Positions 1 through 6,504 are shown, numbered from the stretch's first letter. The stretch: DNA of 9,803 nt from Hyphomicrobiaceae bacterium UBA4460 (GCA_002390155.1 DGOS01000113.1:1-9803), one strand, 5' to 3'. The notes: generated from the sequence alone by a model not told the origin. A program made the numbers and translations.

Positions 1-217
1 CGTCGGTGCCGCCGATATACATGCCCGGGCGCCGGCGGACCGGCTCCAGCCCCTCCAGCACCTCGATATCGGCCGCGGTATAGGCCTCGCCGGTCACCGT
101 CCCGCGTTTGCCTTTGGCGCCCCTTTTCGCAGGGCTTTTGGCAGGCCGTTTCGGCGCGGCGTCGAATAGATCGCGCGACGCGGCAGACTTACGTGTGGAT
201 TTACGCTTGGTGGCGAT
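1..217 (-). CDS. parE: DNA topoisomerase IV subunit B (ParE), N-terminal fragment
   Basis: ParE is the ATPase subunit of topoisomerase IV, which with ParC unlinks daughter chromosomes. Only about 72 N-terminal codons are present; the rest lies off the left edge. The frame ends in the diagnostic GyrB/ParE run [19 protein letters not shown], which opens the GHKL ATPase domain. It is preceded by a basic, low-complexity tail ([20 protein letters not shown] and on). ParE is preferred over GyrB because this tail and the GGTD ending suit alphaproteobacterial ParE; GyrB is the alternative. The start is odd: the frame has no ATG between its upstream stop and the conserved domain. A strong AAGGAG (225-230) sits 7 nt before an in-frame ATC codon (215-217), used here as the start. 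The only in-frame GTG (95-97) would remove the whole tail. No convincing promoter is visible in the 127 bp separating it from phnE. Confidence 0.85.
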   Translation of the reverse strand, partial: MATKRKSTRKSAASRDLFDAAPKRPAKSPAKRGAKGKRGTVTGEAYTAADIEVLEGLEPVRRRPGMYIGGTD

Positions 218-224
218 GGACGCA

Positions 225-230
225 CTCCTT
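225..230 (-). promoter_or_regulatory. Shine-Dalgarno sequence deciding the parE start
   Basis: AAGGAG on the minus strand lies exactly 7 nt before the in-frame ATC at 215-217. This is the spacing expected for a real start, and no ATG, GTG or TTG in the parE frame lies nearby. A GTG overlapping the motif (223-225) is in the wrong frame. Confidence 0.6.
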
Positions 231-344
231 GTGCCGGGGCCGGTCGCGGCCCTCGCGAATGGCGAAGAATCAAGGACGTTTGGAACTCAAGCTTAGCTCG
301 CACGGGCCTACGGCATTTTCAAGAGGCAGGGCGCCGCCGCGTGG

Positions 345-1160
345 CTAGATAATCGCCGCGCGGACCCTGGCCGACACCCATTCGGAGACGGCCACTGTGG
401 CCAAGATCACAATGAAGATGACGGTGACCTCGGCCCAGGCCAGCCGGCTCAAGGACGACTGAAGCTGCAACCCGATCCCGCCTGCGCCCACCAGGCCCAG
501 AATGGTGGATTCGCGGATATTGATGTCCCAGCGGAACACCGAGATGCCGGCGAAAGCGGGGGCAATCTGCGGCCACACCGCATAGTCCATCACCTGCCAG
601 CTTGAGCCGCCCGTGGCGCGCACCGCCTCGACTTGGCCCTCGTCGATCTCCTCGATGGCCTCGTAGAGCAGCTTACCGATAAAGCCGATGGAGCGGAGCG
701 CGATGGCGACGATGCCGGCCAGCAGGCCAGGTCCGATCACGGCGACGAGCAGCAGCGCCCAGATCAGCGAGTTGATCGAGCGCGATGCGACGATGATGAG
801 CAGCGCCAGCGGGCGCAGCAGGGTTGCGCTCGGCGTCGTGTTGCGCGCGGCAAGGAACGCCACGGGCGTTGCCAGCATAATGCCGAGAGCCGTACCTATC
901 GTGGCGATGTTGATCGTGTCCCAGAGCGGGCCCCAGAGTTGATCGAGATAGGACCAGCGCGGCGGCCAGGCGCGCGACAAAAGGTCGGCAGCCTGGCGCG
1001 GGGCGTCCTCCACGAACATCCAGATCGTGTTCTTGTTCATCACCTGCCAGCACAGGACGAACAGTACGGCGAGCGCGAACCATCCGGCCCAAATGGCCCA
1101 TTGGGCGGCCGGTGTGCGGCGCTGCCAGACAAGTTGATCGTTGAGTGCGAGCACCGGCAT
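345..1160 (-). CDS. phnE: Phosphonate/phosphite-type ABC transporter permease (second PhnE)
   Basis: Inner-membrane channel subunit of the PhnDCE importer, the last gene of the operon. The 271-residue protein is mostly hydrophobic, with an early membrane segment (AIWAGWFALAVLFVLCW) and several more after it. It carries the binding-protein-dependent permease signature that docks on the ATPase (EAVRATGGSSWQVMDYAVWP) and the PhnE-family block DINIRESTILGLVGAGGIG. The chosen ATG overlaps the stop of the preceding permease gene as TGATG and has a GGGTG motif before it, indicating translational coupling. An ATG 12 nt further upstream (1170-1172) is possible but has no ribosome-binding site. It is related to the neighbouring PhnE but clearly divergent, so the two probably form a heterodimeric channel. 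The substrate cannot be told from the permease. Confidence 0.93.
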   Translation of the reverse strand: MPVLALNDQLVWQRRTPAAQWAIWAGWFALAVLFVLCWQVMNKNTIWMFVEDAPRQAADLLSRAWPPRWSYLDQLWGPLWDTINIATIGTALGIMLATPVAFLAARNTTPSATLLRPLALLIIVASRSINSLIWALLLVAVIGPGLLAGIVAIALRSIGFIGKLLYEAIEEIDEGQVEAVRATGGSSWQVMDYAVWPQIAPAFAGISVFRWDINIRESTILGLVGAGGIGLQLQSSLSRLAWAEVTVIFIVILATVAVSEWVSARVRAAII

Positions 1161-1960
1161 CACTGCACCCATTTGCGTAAGTGACTGGAGACGTATTCGG
1201 CGATCAACACGATGACGATAATCATAATGAGGATCGCGCCCGCCGTTTCGTACTCGTAGCGCGACATCGCCGTATTCAGCGTGGCGCCAATGCCGCCCGC
1301 GCCGACAATGCCGATCACCGCGCTCTCACGGAAATTGATGTCGAGGCGGTAGAGCGACAGGCCGATCAGCCGGGGCATCACTTGCGGTTGAATGCCGAAA
1401 TTGATGACCTGCCACCAATTGGCGCCCGTGGCGCGGATCGCTTCGGCTTGCGCTTCGTCGATGTCCTCGATGTCTTCTGCGAGCAGCTTGGCCATGAAGC
1501 CGATCGTGGCGAAGGACAGGGTGAGGAATCCGGCAAACGGTCCGAAGCCGAACATCGCGACAAACAGAATGGCGACGATGATTTCCTGAAAGGCCCGGCT
1601 GACGGCAATGATGGCGCGGCACACCGCGTAGACGGGGAGGGGCGCGATATTGCGCGCAGCCCCCAACCCGATCGGTATGGAGATCAGGCAGCCGACAATG
1701 GTGGAGGTCAGCGTCATGGTGAGGCTCTCCTCCATGCCCTTCCAGATGTCGGCGGAGCGCGTCACAAAGTCGGGCGAAAAAAACCCCTCGACGAAGCGCC
1801 AGCCTTGGGACAGCCCCGCGAGGACGCGCTGCCAATTCACGTCGAGCGTGGACAGTGCGGCGATCAAATAGACAATGCCGCCGAGATAGAGTCCCCAGCG
1901 CAGCCACGGATTGCGGATGAGCGGGGGACGTTTCCAGCGCGTTGCGGCAGCGGTCGTCAT
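1160..1960 (-). CDS. phnE: Phosphonate/phosphite-type ABC transporter permease (first PhnE)
   Basis: Inner-membrane channel subunit, 266 residues, a usual size for PhnE. It has a cytoplasmic N-terminus, a first membrane segment near residues 22-38, and further segments near 82-103, 122-160 and 240-258. The cytoplasmic coupling loop reads [18 protein letters not shown] (about 172-189) and is followed by the PhnE block [20 protein letters not shown] (about 206-225). The ATG overlaps the phnC stop as ATGA, a 4-base overlap typical of translational coupling, and a GGGG lies just upstream inside phnC. It presumably pairs with the second PhnE, since the operon holds one ATPase gene and two permease genes. 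Confidence 0.94.
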   Translation of the reverse strand: MTTAAATRWKRPPLIRNPWLRWGLYLGGIVYLIAALSTLDVNWQRVLAGLSQGWRFVEGFFSPDFVTRSADIWKGMEESLTMTLTSTIVGCLISIPIGLGAARNIAPLPVYAVCRAIIAVSRAFQEIIVAILFVAMFGFGPFAGFLTLSFATIGFMAKLLAEDIEDIDEAQAEAIRATGANWWQVINFGIQPQVMPRLIGLSLYRLDINFRESAVIGIVGAGGIGATLNTAMSRYEYETAGAILIMIIVIVLIAEYVSSHLRKWVQ

Positions 1961-2793
1961 TTAAGCCCCGCCATGCGCTCTTCTTTCGCGTGCGCCTCCG
2001 ACAGGCCGTGCGCGCCTGCCTGTTCGGCGTCCTCGCCGTCGTGGATCTGCGTCCAGTCTTCTTCGCCGTAGATATCGGTGAGCTTGGCGTCAGTCAGCGC
2101 CTTGGGTGCGCCGTCAAACACGATTTCCCCGGCGCGGAGGCCAATGATGCGGTCGGCGAACATCTTGGCCAGCGGCACGTCGTGCAGGCTGATGATCGCC
2201 GGCAGGTCGCGCTCGCGGCACACTTCGGTTATGAGCCGCATGATCTGCCGCGCCGTCTTCGGGTCGAGCGAAGCGGTCGGCTCGTCCACCAGCAGCAGCT
2301 CCGGGTCTTGCTCGAGCGCGCGGGCGATGCCGACGCGCTGCCGCTGGCCGCCCGACAGCGCGCTTGCCCGCTTATCGACTTGATCGGAAAGCCCGACGCG
2401 CTCCAAAAGCGCAAAGGCCTTGTCCACGTCGCGTCTCGGGAAGCGCCGGAAGAACGAGCGCCAGAACGAGACATAGCCGAGCCGCCCGGACAGCACGTTC
2501 TCCATCACCGTCAGCCGCTCGACCAGCGCATATTCCTGGAAGATCATGCCCATATGCCGGCGCGCGCGGCGCAACCCCCCGCGGCCGAGTCGCGTGATGT
2601 CCGTGCCGTTCAGTTCGACGCGCCCGCTCGTCGGCTTCACCAATCTATTGATGCAGCGGATCAGCGTGGATTTGCCGGAACCTGACGGACCGATCAGCGC
2701 CACGACCTGACCGGCCGGCACCTCGAACGAGACGCCGCGCAGCGCCTCATCGCCGGTCTTGTAGTGTTTGCTGAGATCAGAAACGCGCAGCAT
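1957..2793 (-). CDS. phnC: Phosphonate/phosphite-type ABC transporter ATP-binding protein PhnC
   Basis: Cytoplasmic ATPase that powers the importer, 278 residues from the chosen start. All catalytic motifs are present: Walker [10 protein letters not shown] (35-43), Q-loop glutamine in [12 protein letters not shown] (Q86), signature LSGGQRQR (146-153), Walker [13 protein letters not shown] (167-178) and H-loop histidine in SLHDV (H204). The run [20 protein letters not shown] is characteristic of PhnC rather than of other importer ATPases. An acidic tail of about 30 residues follows IYGEEDW. Translation from this ATG gives the family N-terminus [11 protein letters not shown] and has a weak GGGTGG upstream. 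An ATG 30 nt further upstream (2823) has no ribosome-binding site and would add an atypical leader. The gene overlaps phnE by 4 bases and follows phnD by about 80 bases. Confidence 0.95.
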   Translation of the reverse strand: MLRVSDLSKHYKTGDEALRGVSFEVPAGQVVALIGPSGSGKSTLIRCINRLVKPTSGRVELNGTDITRLGRGGLRRARRHMGMIFQEYALVERLTVMENVLSGRLGYVSFWRSFFRRFPRRDVDKAFALLERVGLSDQVDKRASALSGGQRQRVGIARALEQDPELLLVDEPTASLDPKTARQIMRLITEVCRERDLPAIISLHDVPLAKMFADRIIGLRAGEIVFDGAPKALTDAKLTDIYGEEDWTQIHDGEDAEQAGAHGLSEAHAKEERMAGLK

Positions 2794-2834
2794 GGTCCAC
2801 CCAGGCTCGAATGAAGGCCGCATGGTAGGAGAAC

Positions 2835-2861
2835 GGCGCCACGGCGCAAGCCGGGCCCGGC
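2835..2861 (-). repeat. GC-rich palindromes in the phnD-phnC gap
   Basis: The gap holds a perfect 12-bp palindrome (GCCGGGCCCGGC, 2850-2861) beside a second inverted pair (GCGCC/GGCGC, 2835-2846). No T-tract follows, so this is not a standard terminator. Hairpins between a binding-protein gene and its transporter genes often stabilise the upstream message or lower downstream expression; that role here is inference. Confidence 0.3.
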
Positions 2862-2874
2862 CCAGGAGCCTGCC

Positions 2875-3822
2875 TTAGTTGCAGGAATAGACGACGCCGT
2901 TGGCCGCGTCGATCTTGCGGATCACCGCCCAGTCGTCCTTGAAGGTGATGGGGATGAAACTGGTGTCGTCGGACTTGGAGAACTCTTCGAGCAGCTTGCT
3001 GCCTTCCCAATCGAAGGTGAAGAAGGCTTCGCGGATCTTGTCTTGCAACTCGGGCATGAGATTGTGCGCGACGCCAAACCCGGTCGTGGGGAAGGTCTGC
3101 GACGTGTAGATCGTCTTCACCTGGTCTTCCTTGATCACGCCGCGGTCGAGCATGCGCGCCTTCACCGAGTTGGCAATTGCGGCTGCGTCATAGTCCCTAT
3201 TGGCGACGCCAAGGATTGAGTTGTCGTGCCCGCCGGAAAAGCGCGCCGTGAAGTCGTTGTCGCGTGTGAGGCCAAACTCGGACTCCAGCAGCGCCGAGGG
3301 CGCCTTGTACCCGGAGTTCGAGGTCTCCGCGGTGAAGGCGAGGGCGCGGCCCTTGAGGTCCTCTGGCTTCTCGATGCCCGAGCCCGGATAGGTGATGATC
3401 TCCATCTCATAGCCGTAAGAGCCGTCGTCGCTCGCCATCATGGTGAAGGGGCGAAACCCGGCGCAGGCCACGGCAAGTGGATTGGAACCCGTGTTGAAGC
3501 CCGCCACGTGCAGGCGCCCGGCGCGCATCGCCTCGATCTGCGCGGCGTTGGACTGCACGGGGAAAAACAGCACGGGCTTCCCCGTCACCTCAGTCATGTG
3601 GTCGAGGAACCCCTTCCAGACCTCGGCATAGACCGCCGGGTCCTCCACGGGCGTATAGGCGAAGATCAGCGTCGACGGATCGACCTGTTTGGCCGGATCG
3701 GCCGGGATGTCGGCGATCATGTCGCCGTCATTGTCCTGGTAGCGGCTGTCGAGCTGAAAATCGGCCGCTGCCGGAATACTCAAGACCGCGGTCATTGCGA
3801 GTGTGAGAAAAACGCGCCTCAT
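2875..3822 (-). CDS. phnD: Phosphonate/phosphite-type ABC transporter substrate-binding protein PhnD
   Basis: Periplasmic binding protein that captures the substrate and delivers it to PhnE; first gene of the operon, 315 residues. A Sec signal peptide covers about residues 1-20 (basic start, hydrophobic core, AAA before DFQ). The mature protein opens with an acidic stretch (QDNDGDMIADIPADP, 29-43) ahead of the first fold strand (TLIFAYTPVEDP). Family ligand-loop motifs are visible: VAGFNTG (106-112), TSNSGYKAPS (167-176) and SGGHDNSI (197-204), followed by RDYDAAAI. These match the phosphate/phosphite/phosphonate binding-protein family (PF12974 type). There are two cysteines in the mature part, C120 and C314. 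A GAGGGA lies 12 nt before the ATG, slightly far. A candidate Pho box upstream suggests phosphate-starvation control. Without linked catabolic genes the ligand (phosphonate, phosphite or other) is open. Confidence 0.93.
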   Translation of the reverse strand: MRRVFLTLAMTAVLSIPAAADFQLDSRYQDNDGDMIADIPADPAKQVDPSTLIFAYTPVEDPAVYAEVWKGFLDHMTEVTGKPVLFFPVQSNAAQIEAMRAGRLHVAGFNTGSNPLAVACAGFRPFTMMASDDGSYGYEMEIITYPGSGIEKPEDLKGRALAFTAETSNSGYKAPSALLESEFGLTRDNDFTARFSGGHDNSILGVANRDYDAAAIANSVKARMLDRGVIKEDQVKTIYTSQTFPTTGFGVAHNLMPELQDKIREAFFTFDWEGSKLLEEFSKSDDTSFIPITFKDDWAVIRKIDAANGVVYSCN

Positions 3823-3890
3823 TCGTAGGTTTTATCCCTCGTTTGGTCCCAGCCCACGTCATGTAGACGCTTAGGGCACAGCGGCCCCTG

Positions 3891-3896
3891 AGGCTA
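3891..3896 (-). promoter_or_regulatory. Possible -10 element of the Pho-box promoter of phnD
   Basis: TAGCCT on the minus strand begins 10 nt after the Pho box, about where the -10 sits in PhoB-activated promoters, in which the box replaces the -35. It matches TATAAT at only three of six positions, so the assignment rests on spacing. Confidence 0.3.
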
Positions 3897-3906
3897 GTGG
3901 TCCCCA

Positions 3907-3924
3907 GTGACAGATTTGAGAAAG
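3907..3924 (-). promoter_or_regulatory. Candidate Pho box (PhoB-binding site) upstream of phnD
   Basis: Read on the minus strand the site is CTTTCTCAAATCTGTCAC. Compared by eye with the classical 18-base Pho box (two CTGTCAT-like 7-mers separated by four A/T-rich bases), 15 of 18 positions agree, and the second 7-mer CTGTCAC is perfect. It ends 85 bp before the phnD start and faces phnD. PhoB control of phn transport operons is established in many proteobacteria, so position and function agree. Confidence 0.62.
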
Positions 3925-3989
3925 CGCGGTCGCACGTGTGGGGCTGCACTGATATTGGCGGCCGGGCCCCGTGCGCGTTTTGGGGCACT

Positions 3990-4005
3990 GTTAACCCCCG
4001 TTTAA
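3990..4005 (-). promoter_or_regulatory. Candidate CtrA-binding box
   Basis: On the minus strand the site reads TTAAACGGGGGTTAAC, matching the full-length CtrA consensus TTAA-N7-TTAAC. On the plus strand it is TTAA-N7-TTAAG. CtrA is the cell-cycle and development response regulator of Alphaproteobacteria. The box lies 72 bp before the ATG of the small membrane-protein gene and 168 bp before phnD, so the small gene is the likelier target. In a GC-rich window such a match is uncommon by chance, but it is AT-rich and intergenic, where chance matches concentrate. Confidence 0.45.
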
Positions 4006-4040
4006 GTCTACGGCTTTCCCGTTTCTTTACGACCGCTCTC

Positions 4041-4046
4041 TAAAAT
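4041..4046 (+). promoter_or_regulatory. Possible -10 element of the small membrane-protein gene
   Basis: TAAAAT differs from TATAAT at one position and lies 31 nt before the ATG. No good -35 is seen 16-18 bases upstream. The CtrA-type box ends 35 bases upstream, further than usual for an activator overlapping the -35. Confidence 0.3.
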
Positions 4047-4048
4047 TT

Positions 4049-4074
4049 CGCTCAAATTCGAGGGGATTTGAGCG
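4049..4074 (+). promoter_or_regulatory. Hairpin enclosing the ribosome-binding site of the small membrane-protein gene
   Basis: Perfect 9-bp arms CGCTCAAAT (4049-4057) and ATTTGAGCG (4066-4074) enclose an 8-nt loop, TCGAGGGG, that holds the Shine-Dalgarno-like GAGGGG. The next outer pair (T4048-G4075) can form a wobble. The ATG at 4077 lies 2 nt past the 3' arm. In RNA this would put the ribosome-binding site in a loop on a firm stem right at the start codon; such an arrangement could set or regulate translation. The structure is read from sequence only. Confidence 0.5.
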
Positions 4075-4076
4075 GC

Positions 4077-4373
4077 ATGTTGTTGCGTTACGCCATGATG
4101 GTGGGAGTGGCCGCCGCCGCCGTTTGGGCTGCGGTCAATCTCGGCGCGCGCGACTCCAACATGATCCTGGTCGACGCGGGGCAGGGCATTCCGAATGGAA
4201 ACCTGTCCTTCTGGATTTTGGGGATGATCGCAGGGCTGATGGTTTTGTCTCTCGCCCGTGTGGTCGTCTTCGGCTTGCCGTCGATGATGGACAACTGGGT
4301 CCGCGGCAACAAGTCATGGCTGTTCGTTGGCGGTGGCGGGAGCCTGATCTATGCGCTCCTGTATCTGATGTGA
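4077..4373 (+). CDS. Small three-segment membrane protein of unknown function
   Basis: I do not recognise this 98-residue protein. It has three hydrophobic stretches: about residues 4-22 (with VAAAAVWAAVNLGA), 45-66 (FWILGMIAGLMVLSLARVVVFG) and 82-98 (LFVGGGGSLIYALLYLM), the last reaching the C-terminus. The first link (RDSNMILVDAGQGIPNGNLS) is polar; the second (LPSMMDNWVRGNKSW) carries a few positive charges. There is no signal-peptide cleavage site and no enzyme motif. The ATG at 4077 is chosen because AGGGG (4061-4065) ends 11 nt before it; a TTG at 4068 in the same frame would be only 2 nt from that motif. A -10-like TAAAAT, a ribosome-site hairpin and a downstream terminator support it as a real single-gene unit. 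Its neighbours give no clear functional clue. Confidence 0.75.
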   Translation: MLLRYAMMVGVAAAAVWAAVNLGARDSNMILVDAGQGIPNGNLSFWILGMIAGLMVLSLARVVVFGLPSMMDNWVRGNKSWLFVGGGGSLIYALLYLM

Positions 4374-4398
4374 GCGAAGGCTGAAAAAGTTTGGGGGA

Positions 4399-4473
4399 GC
4401 CTGGCGAGAACTCAAGGCGTCCCGTGTCCGACGGGGGAACGCGGGAACAATAAAGGCTGAGAGTTCTACAGGC
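4399..4473 (+). ncRNA. Foldable 3' stretch, possible small RNA or structured 3' UTR
   Basis: Between the small gene's stop and the terminator there are nested complementary arms: GCCTG (4399-4403) with CAGGC (4469-4473), and AGAACTC (4407-4413) with GAGTTCT (4461-4467). Inside them, 4420-4426 can pair with 4440-4446 (7 bp with one wobble), or 4421-4425 with 4431-4435 (5 bp); the two are mutually exclusive. With the terminator this would make an RNA of roughly 120-150 nt. It matches no RNA family I can name. It may be a 3'-UTR-derived sRNA, part of the mRNA, or chance pairing. Confidence 0.35.
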
Positions 4474-4484
4474 CGGGCGAAAGT

Positions 4485-4522
4485 GGGGCGGTTGCTCGTT
4501 AAGAGCAGCCGCCCCGTTTTTT
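4485..4522 (+). terminator. Rho-independent terminator
   Basis: A 13-bp stem (GGGGCGGTTGCTC, 4485-4497, with GAGCAGCCGCCCC, 4503-4515; one G-U pair) and a 5-nt loop GTTAA are followed by six T (4517-4522). It ends rightward transcription from the small membrane-protein gene. Read leftward, the same hairpin lies about 45 nt past the glnA stop but is followed only by ACTTTC, so it would be a weaker terminator for glnBA. Confidence 0.88.
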
Positions 4523-4565
4523 CTCATGCGCCTCGGTCGCAAACAGCGACCAAGACAATGCCAGC

Positions 4566-5975
4566 TTAGACGCTGTAGTAGAGGTCGAACTCCACCGGGT
4601 GAGGCATCATCTCAAAGGCTTCGACCTCTTCCATCTTCAGCTCCAGATAAGCGTCGATGGCGTCATCGGTGAAGACGTTGCCCTTCTTGAGGAAGTCACG
4701 GTCGGCGTCCAGCGCCTCGCAAGCCTCGCGCAGCGAACCGCACACCGTCGGCACCTTCTCAAGCTCCTCCGGCGGCAGATCGTACAAATTCTTGTCGATC
4801 GGATCGCCCGGATCGAGCTTGTTCTCGATGCCGTCGAGGCCGGCCATGAGCATGGCGGCGAAGGCGAGATACGGGTTCGCGGTCGGATCCGGGAAACGCA
4901 CCTCGACGCGCTTGGACTTCGGGCCCGAGCCGAGCGGAATGCGGCACGACGCCGAACGGTTCCGCGAGGAGTAGGCCAGCAGCACCGGCGCCTCGTAACC
5001 CGGCACCAGACGCTTGTAGGAGTTGGTGCTGGGGTTGGTGAAGGCGTTCAGCGCCTTGGCGTGCTTCAGGATGCCCGCGATGTAGTGCAGCGCGGTATCC
5101 GACAGGTCGGCGTATTTGTCGCCGCCGAAGGTCGGTCCGCCGGCTTTCCAGATCGACTGATGCACGTGCATGCCAGAGCCGTTGTCGCCGAACACCGGCT
5201 TCGGCATGAAGGTCGCCGACTTGCCGTAAACATGCGCCACGTTGTGGATCACGTATTTGTAGATTTGCAGCGCATCGCCCGTCTGGGTGATCGGCCCGAA
5301 CTTGATGCCGAGTTCATGCTGCGCTGCGCCCACCTCGTGGTGATGCTTTTCGGTGGTGACACCCATGTCGGCCATCACCGACAGCATCTCAGAGCGAAGA
5401 TCTTGGGCGGAGTCGATCGGCGGTACCGGGAAGTAGCCGCCTTTGGTGCGCGGACGGTGACCGAGATTACCCATCTCGTATTCCGTGCCGGTATTGGACG
5501 GCAGCTCCGTGGAGTCGATCCGGAACCCGCAATTGTAGGGCTCGGCTGAGAACCGCACATCGTCAAAGACGAAGAACTCGGCTTCGGGACCGAACACGGC
5601 CACGTCGCCGACACCGGTCTGCTGCATATAGGCCTGGGCCTTGCTTGCAATGCCACGCGGGTCGCGCTCATAAGGCTCGTTGGTCAGCGGCTCGAGAACG
5701 TCGCAGAACACGGCCAACGTGCTCTGTGCGAAGAACGGGTCGATCACTGCGGAGTCGCAGTCCGGCATCAGCTTCATGTCGGACTCGTTGATCACCTTCC
5801 AGCCGGCAATCGACGAGCCGTCAAACATCACGCCTTCAGCGAACGCTTCGTCATCCATGAGGTTGGCGTCCATGGTGACGTGCTGCATCTTTCCGCGCGG
5901 ATCGGTGAAGCGCAGATCGACGAACCTGATCTCCTCGTCCTTGATCTTCTTAGCGATACTTTTTGCGTCTGCCAT
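4566..5975 (-). CDS. glnA: Glutamine synthetase, type I (GlnA)
   Basis: Cytoplasmic dodecameric enzyme joining ammonium to glutamate with ATP, the main route of ammonium assimilation. The 469 residues match the family's usual length. Visible signatures are the N-terminal [10 protein letters not shown] (50-59), the metal-binding GPEAEFF (E131, E133), [11 protein letters not shown] (211-221), the ATP/metal block [12 protein letters not shown] (263-274), and RVEVRFPDP (356-364) with its active-site glutamate. NLYDLPPEE contains Tyr398, equivalent to the tyrosine adenylylated by GlnE in enterobacteria, so activity is probably controlled covalently through PII. AGGGGAG ends 4 nt before the ATG. 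The gene follows glnB by 89 bp on the same strand, the common alphaproteobacterial glnBA operon. A promoter for glnA alone within that gap is not evident. Confidence 0.98.
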   Translation of the reverse strand: MADAKSIAKKIKDEEIRFVDLRFTDPRGKMQHVTMDANLMDDEAFAEGVMFDGSSIAGWKVINESDMKLMPDCDSAVIDPFFAQSTLAVFCDVLEPLTNEPYERDPRGIASKAQAYMQQTGVGDVAVFGPEAEFFVFDDVRFSAEPYNCGFRIDSTELPSNTGTEYEMGNLGHRPRTKGGYFPVPPIDSAQDLRSEMLSVMADMGVTTEKHHHEVGAAQHELGIKFGPITQTGDALQIYKYVIHNVAHVYGKSATFMPKPVFGDNGSGMHVHQSIWKAGGPTFGGDKYADLSDTALHYIAGILKHAKALNAFTNPSTNSYKRLVPGYEAPVLLAYSSRNRSASCRIPLGSGPKSKRVEVRFPDPTANPYLAFAAMLMAGLDGIENKLDPGDPIDKNLYDLPPEELEKVPTVCGSLREACEALDADRDFLKKGNVFTDDAIDAYLELKMEEVEAFEMMPHPVEFDLYYSV

Positions 5976-6000
5976 TTTACTCCCCTGTCATGCGATATTG

Positions 6001-6024
6001 AGCCGCCCATCCAGTGGGGCGGCT
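6001..6024 (-). repeat. Inverted repeat in the glnB-glnA gap
   Basis: Perfect 8-bp arms AGCCGCCC (6001-6008) and GGGCGGCT (6017-6024) flank an 8-nt loop. In glnBA mRNA the hairpin is followed by CAATATCGC, not a U-run, so it is not a standard terminator. It could mark mRNA processing or stability between the two genes; this is inference. Confidence 0.4.
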
Positions 6025-6064
6025 TTGAGGCTCTCCATTCCCAATAATGCTTGGCGACCGATAG

Positions 6065-6448
<384 letters not shown>

Positions 6449-6488
6449 CTATCGCGCCGCCACTGAAAACCTTCTATGCGGCAGCCAA

Positions 6489-6504
6489 AGCACGCCCTGT
6501 GCCA
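6489..6504 (-). promoter_or_regulatory. Sigma-54 (RpoN) promoter of glnBA
   Basis: Read on the minus strand, TGGCACAGGGCGTGCT fits the -24/-12 consensus TGGCAC-N5-TTGCW with correct spacing and a single mismatch (G for the first T of the -12 block). Transcription would start about 75 nt before the glnB ATG. RpoN control of gln genes with NtrC is well established. I see no clear NtrC dyad (GCAC-N7-GTGC) in the bases further upstream. Confidence 0.7.

Noticed and set aside
94..303. A 69-codon minus-strand frame over the parE start region
   Set aside because: It is in a different frame from the conserved ParE N-terminus and has no motif.
1181..2071. Long plus-strand open frames opposite phnE and phnC
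   Set aside because: Antisense shadows of clearly conserved transporter genes; their translations are low-complexity and rich in Asp, Arg and His, with no recognisable domain.
4456..4463. CTGAGAG resembling the CUGAGA of a thiamine pyrophosphate riboswitch
   Set aside because: None of the other conserved TPP elements are present, and no thiamine gene is downstream.
4599..5549. A 316-codon plus-strand open frame opposite glnA
   Set aside because: Antisense shadow of a fully conserved glutamine synthetase; no ribosome-binding site or motif.
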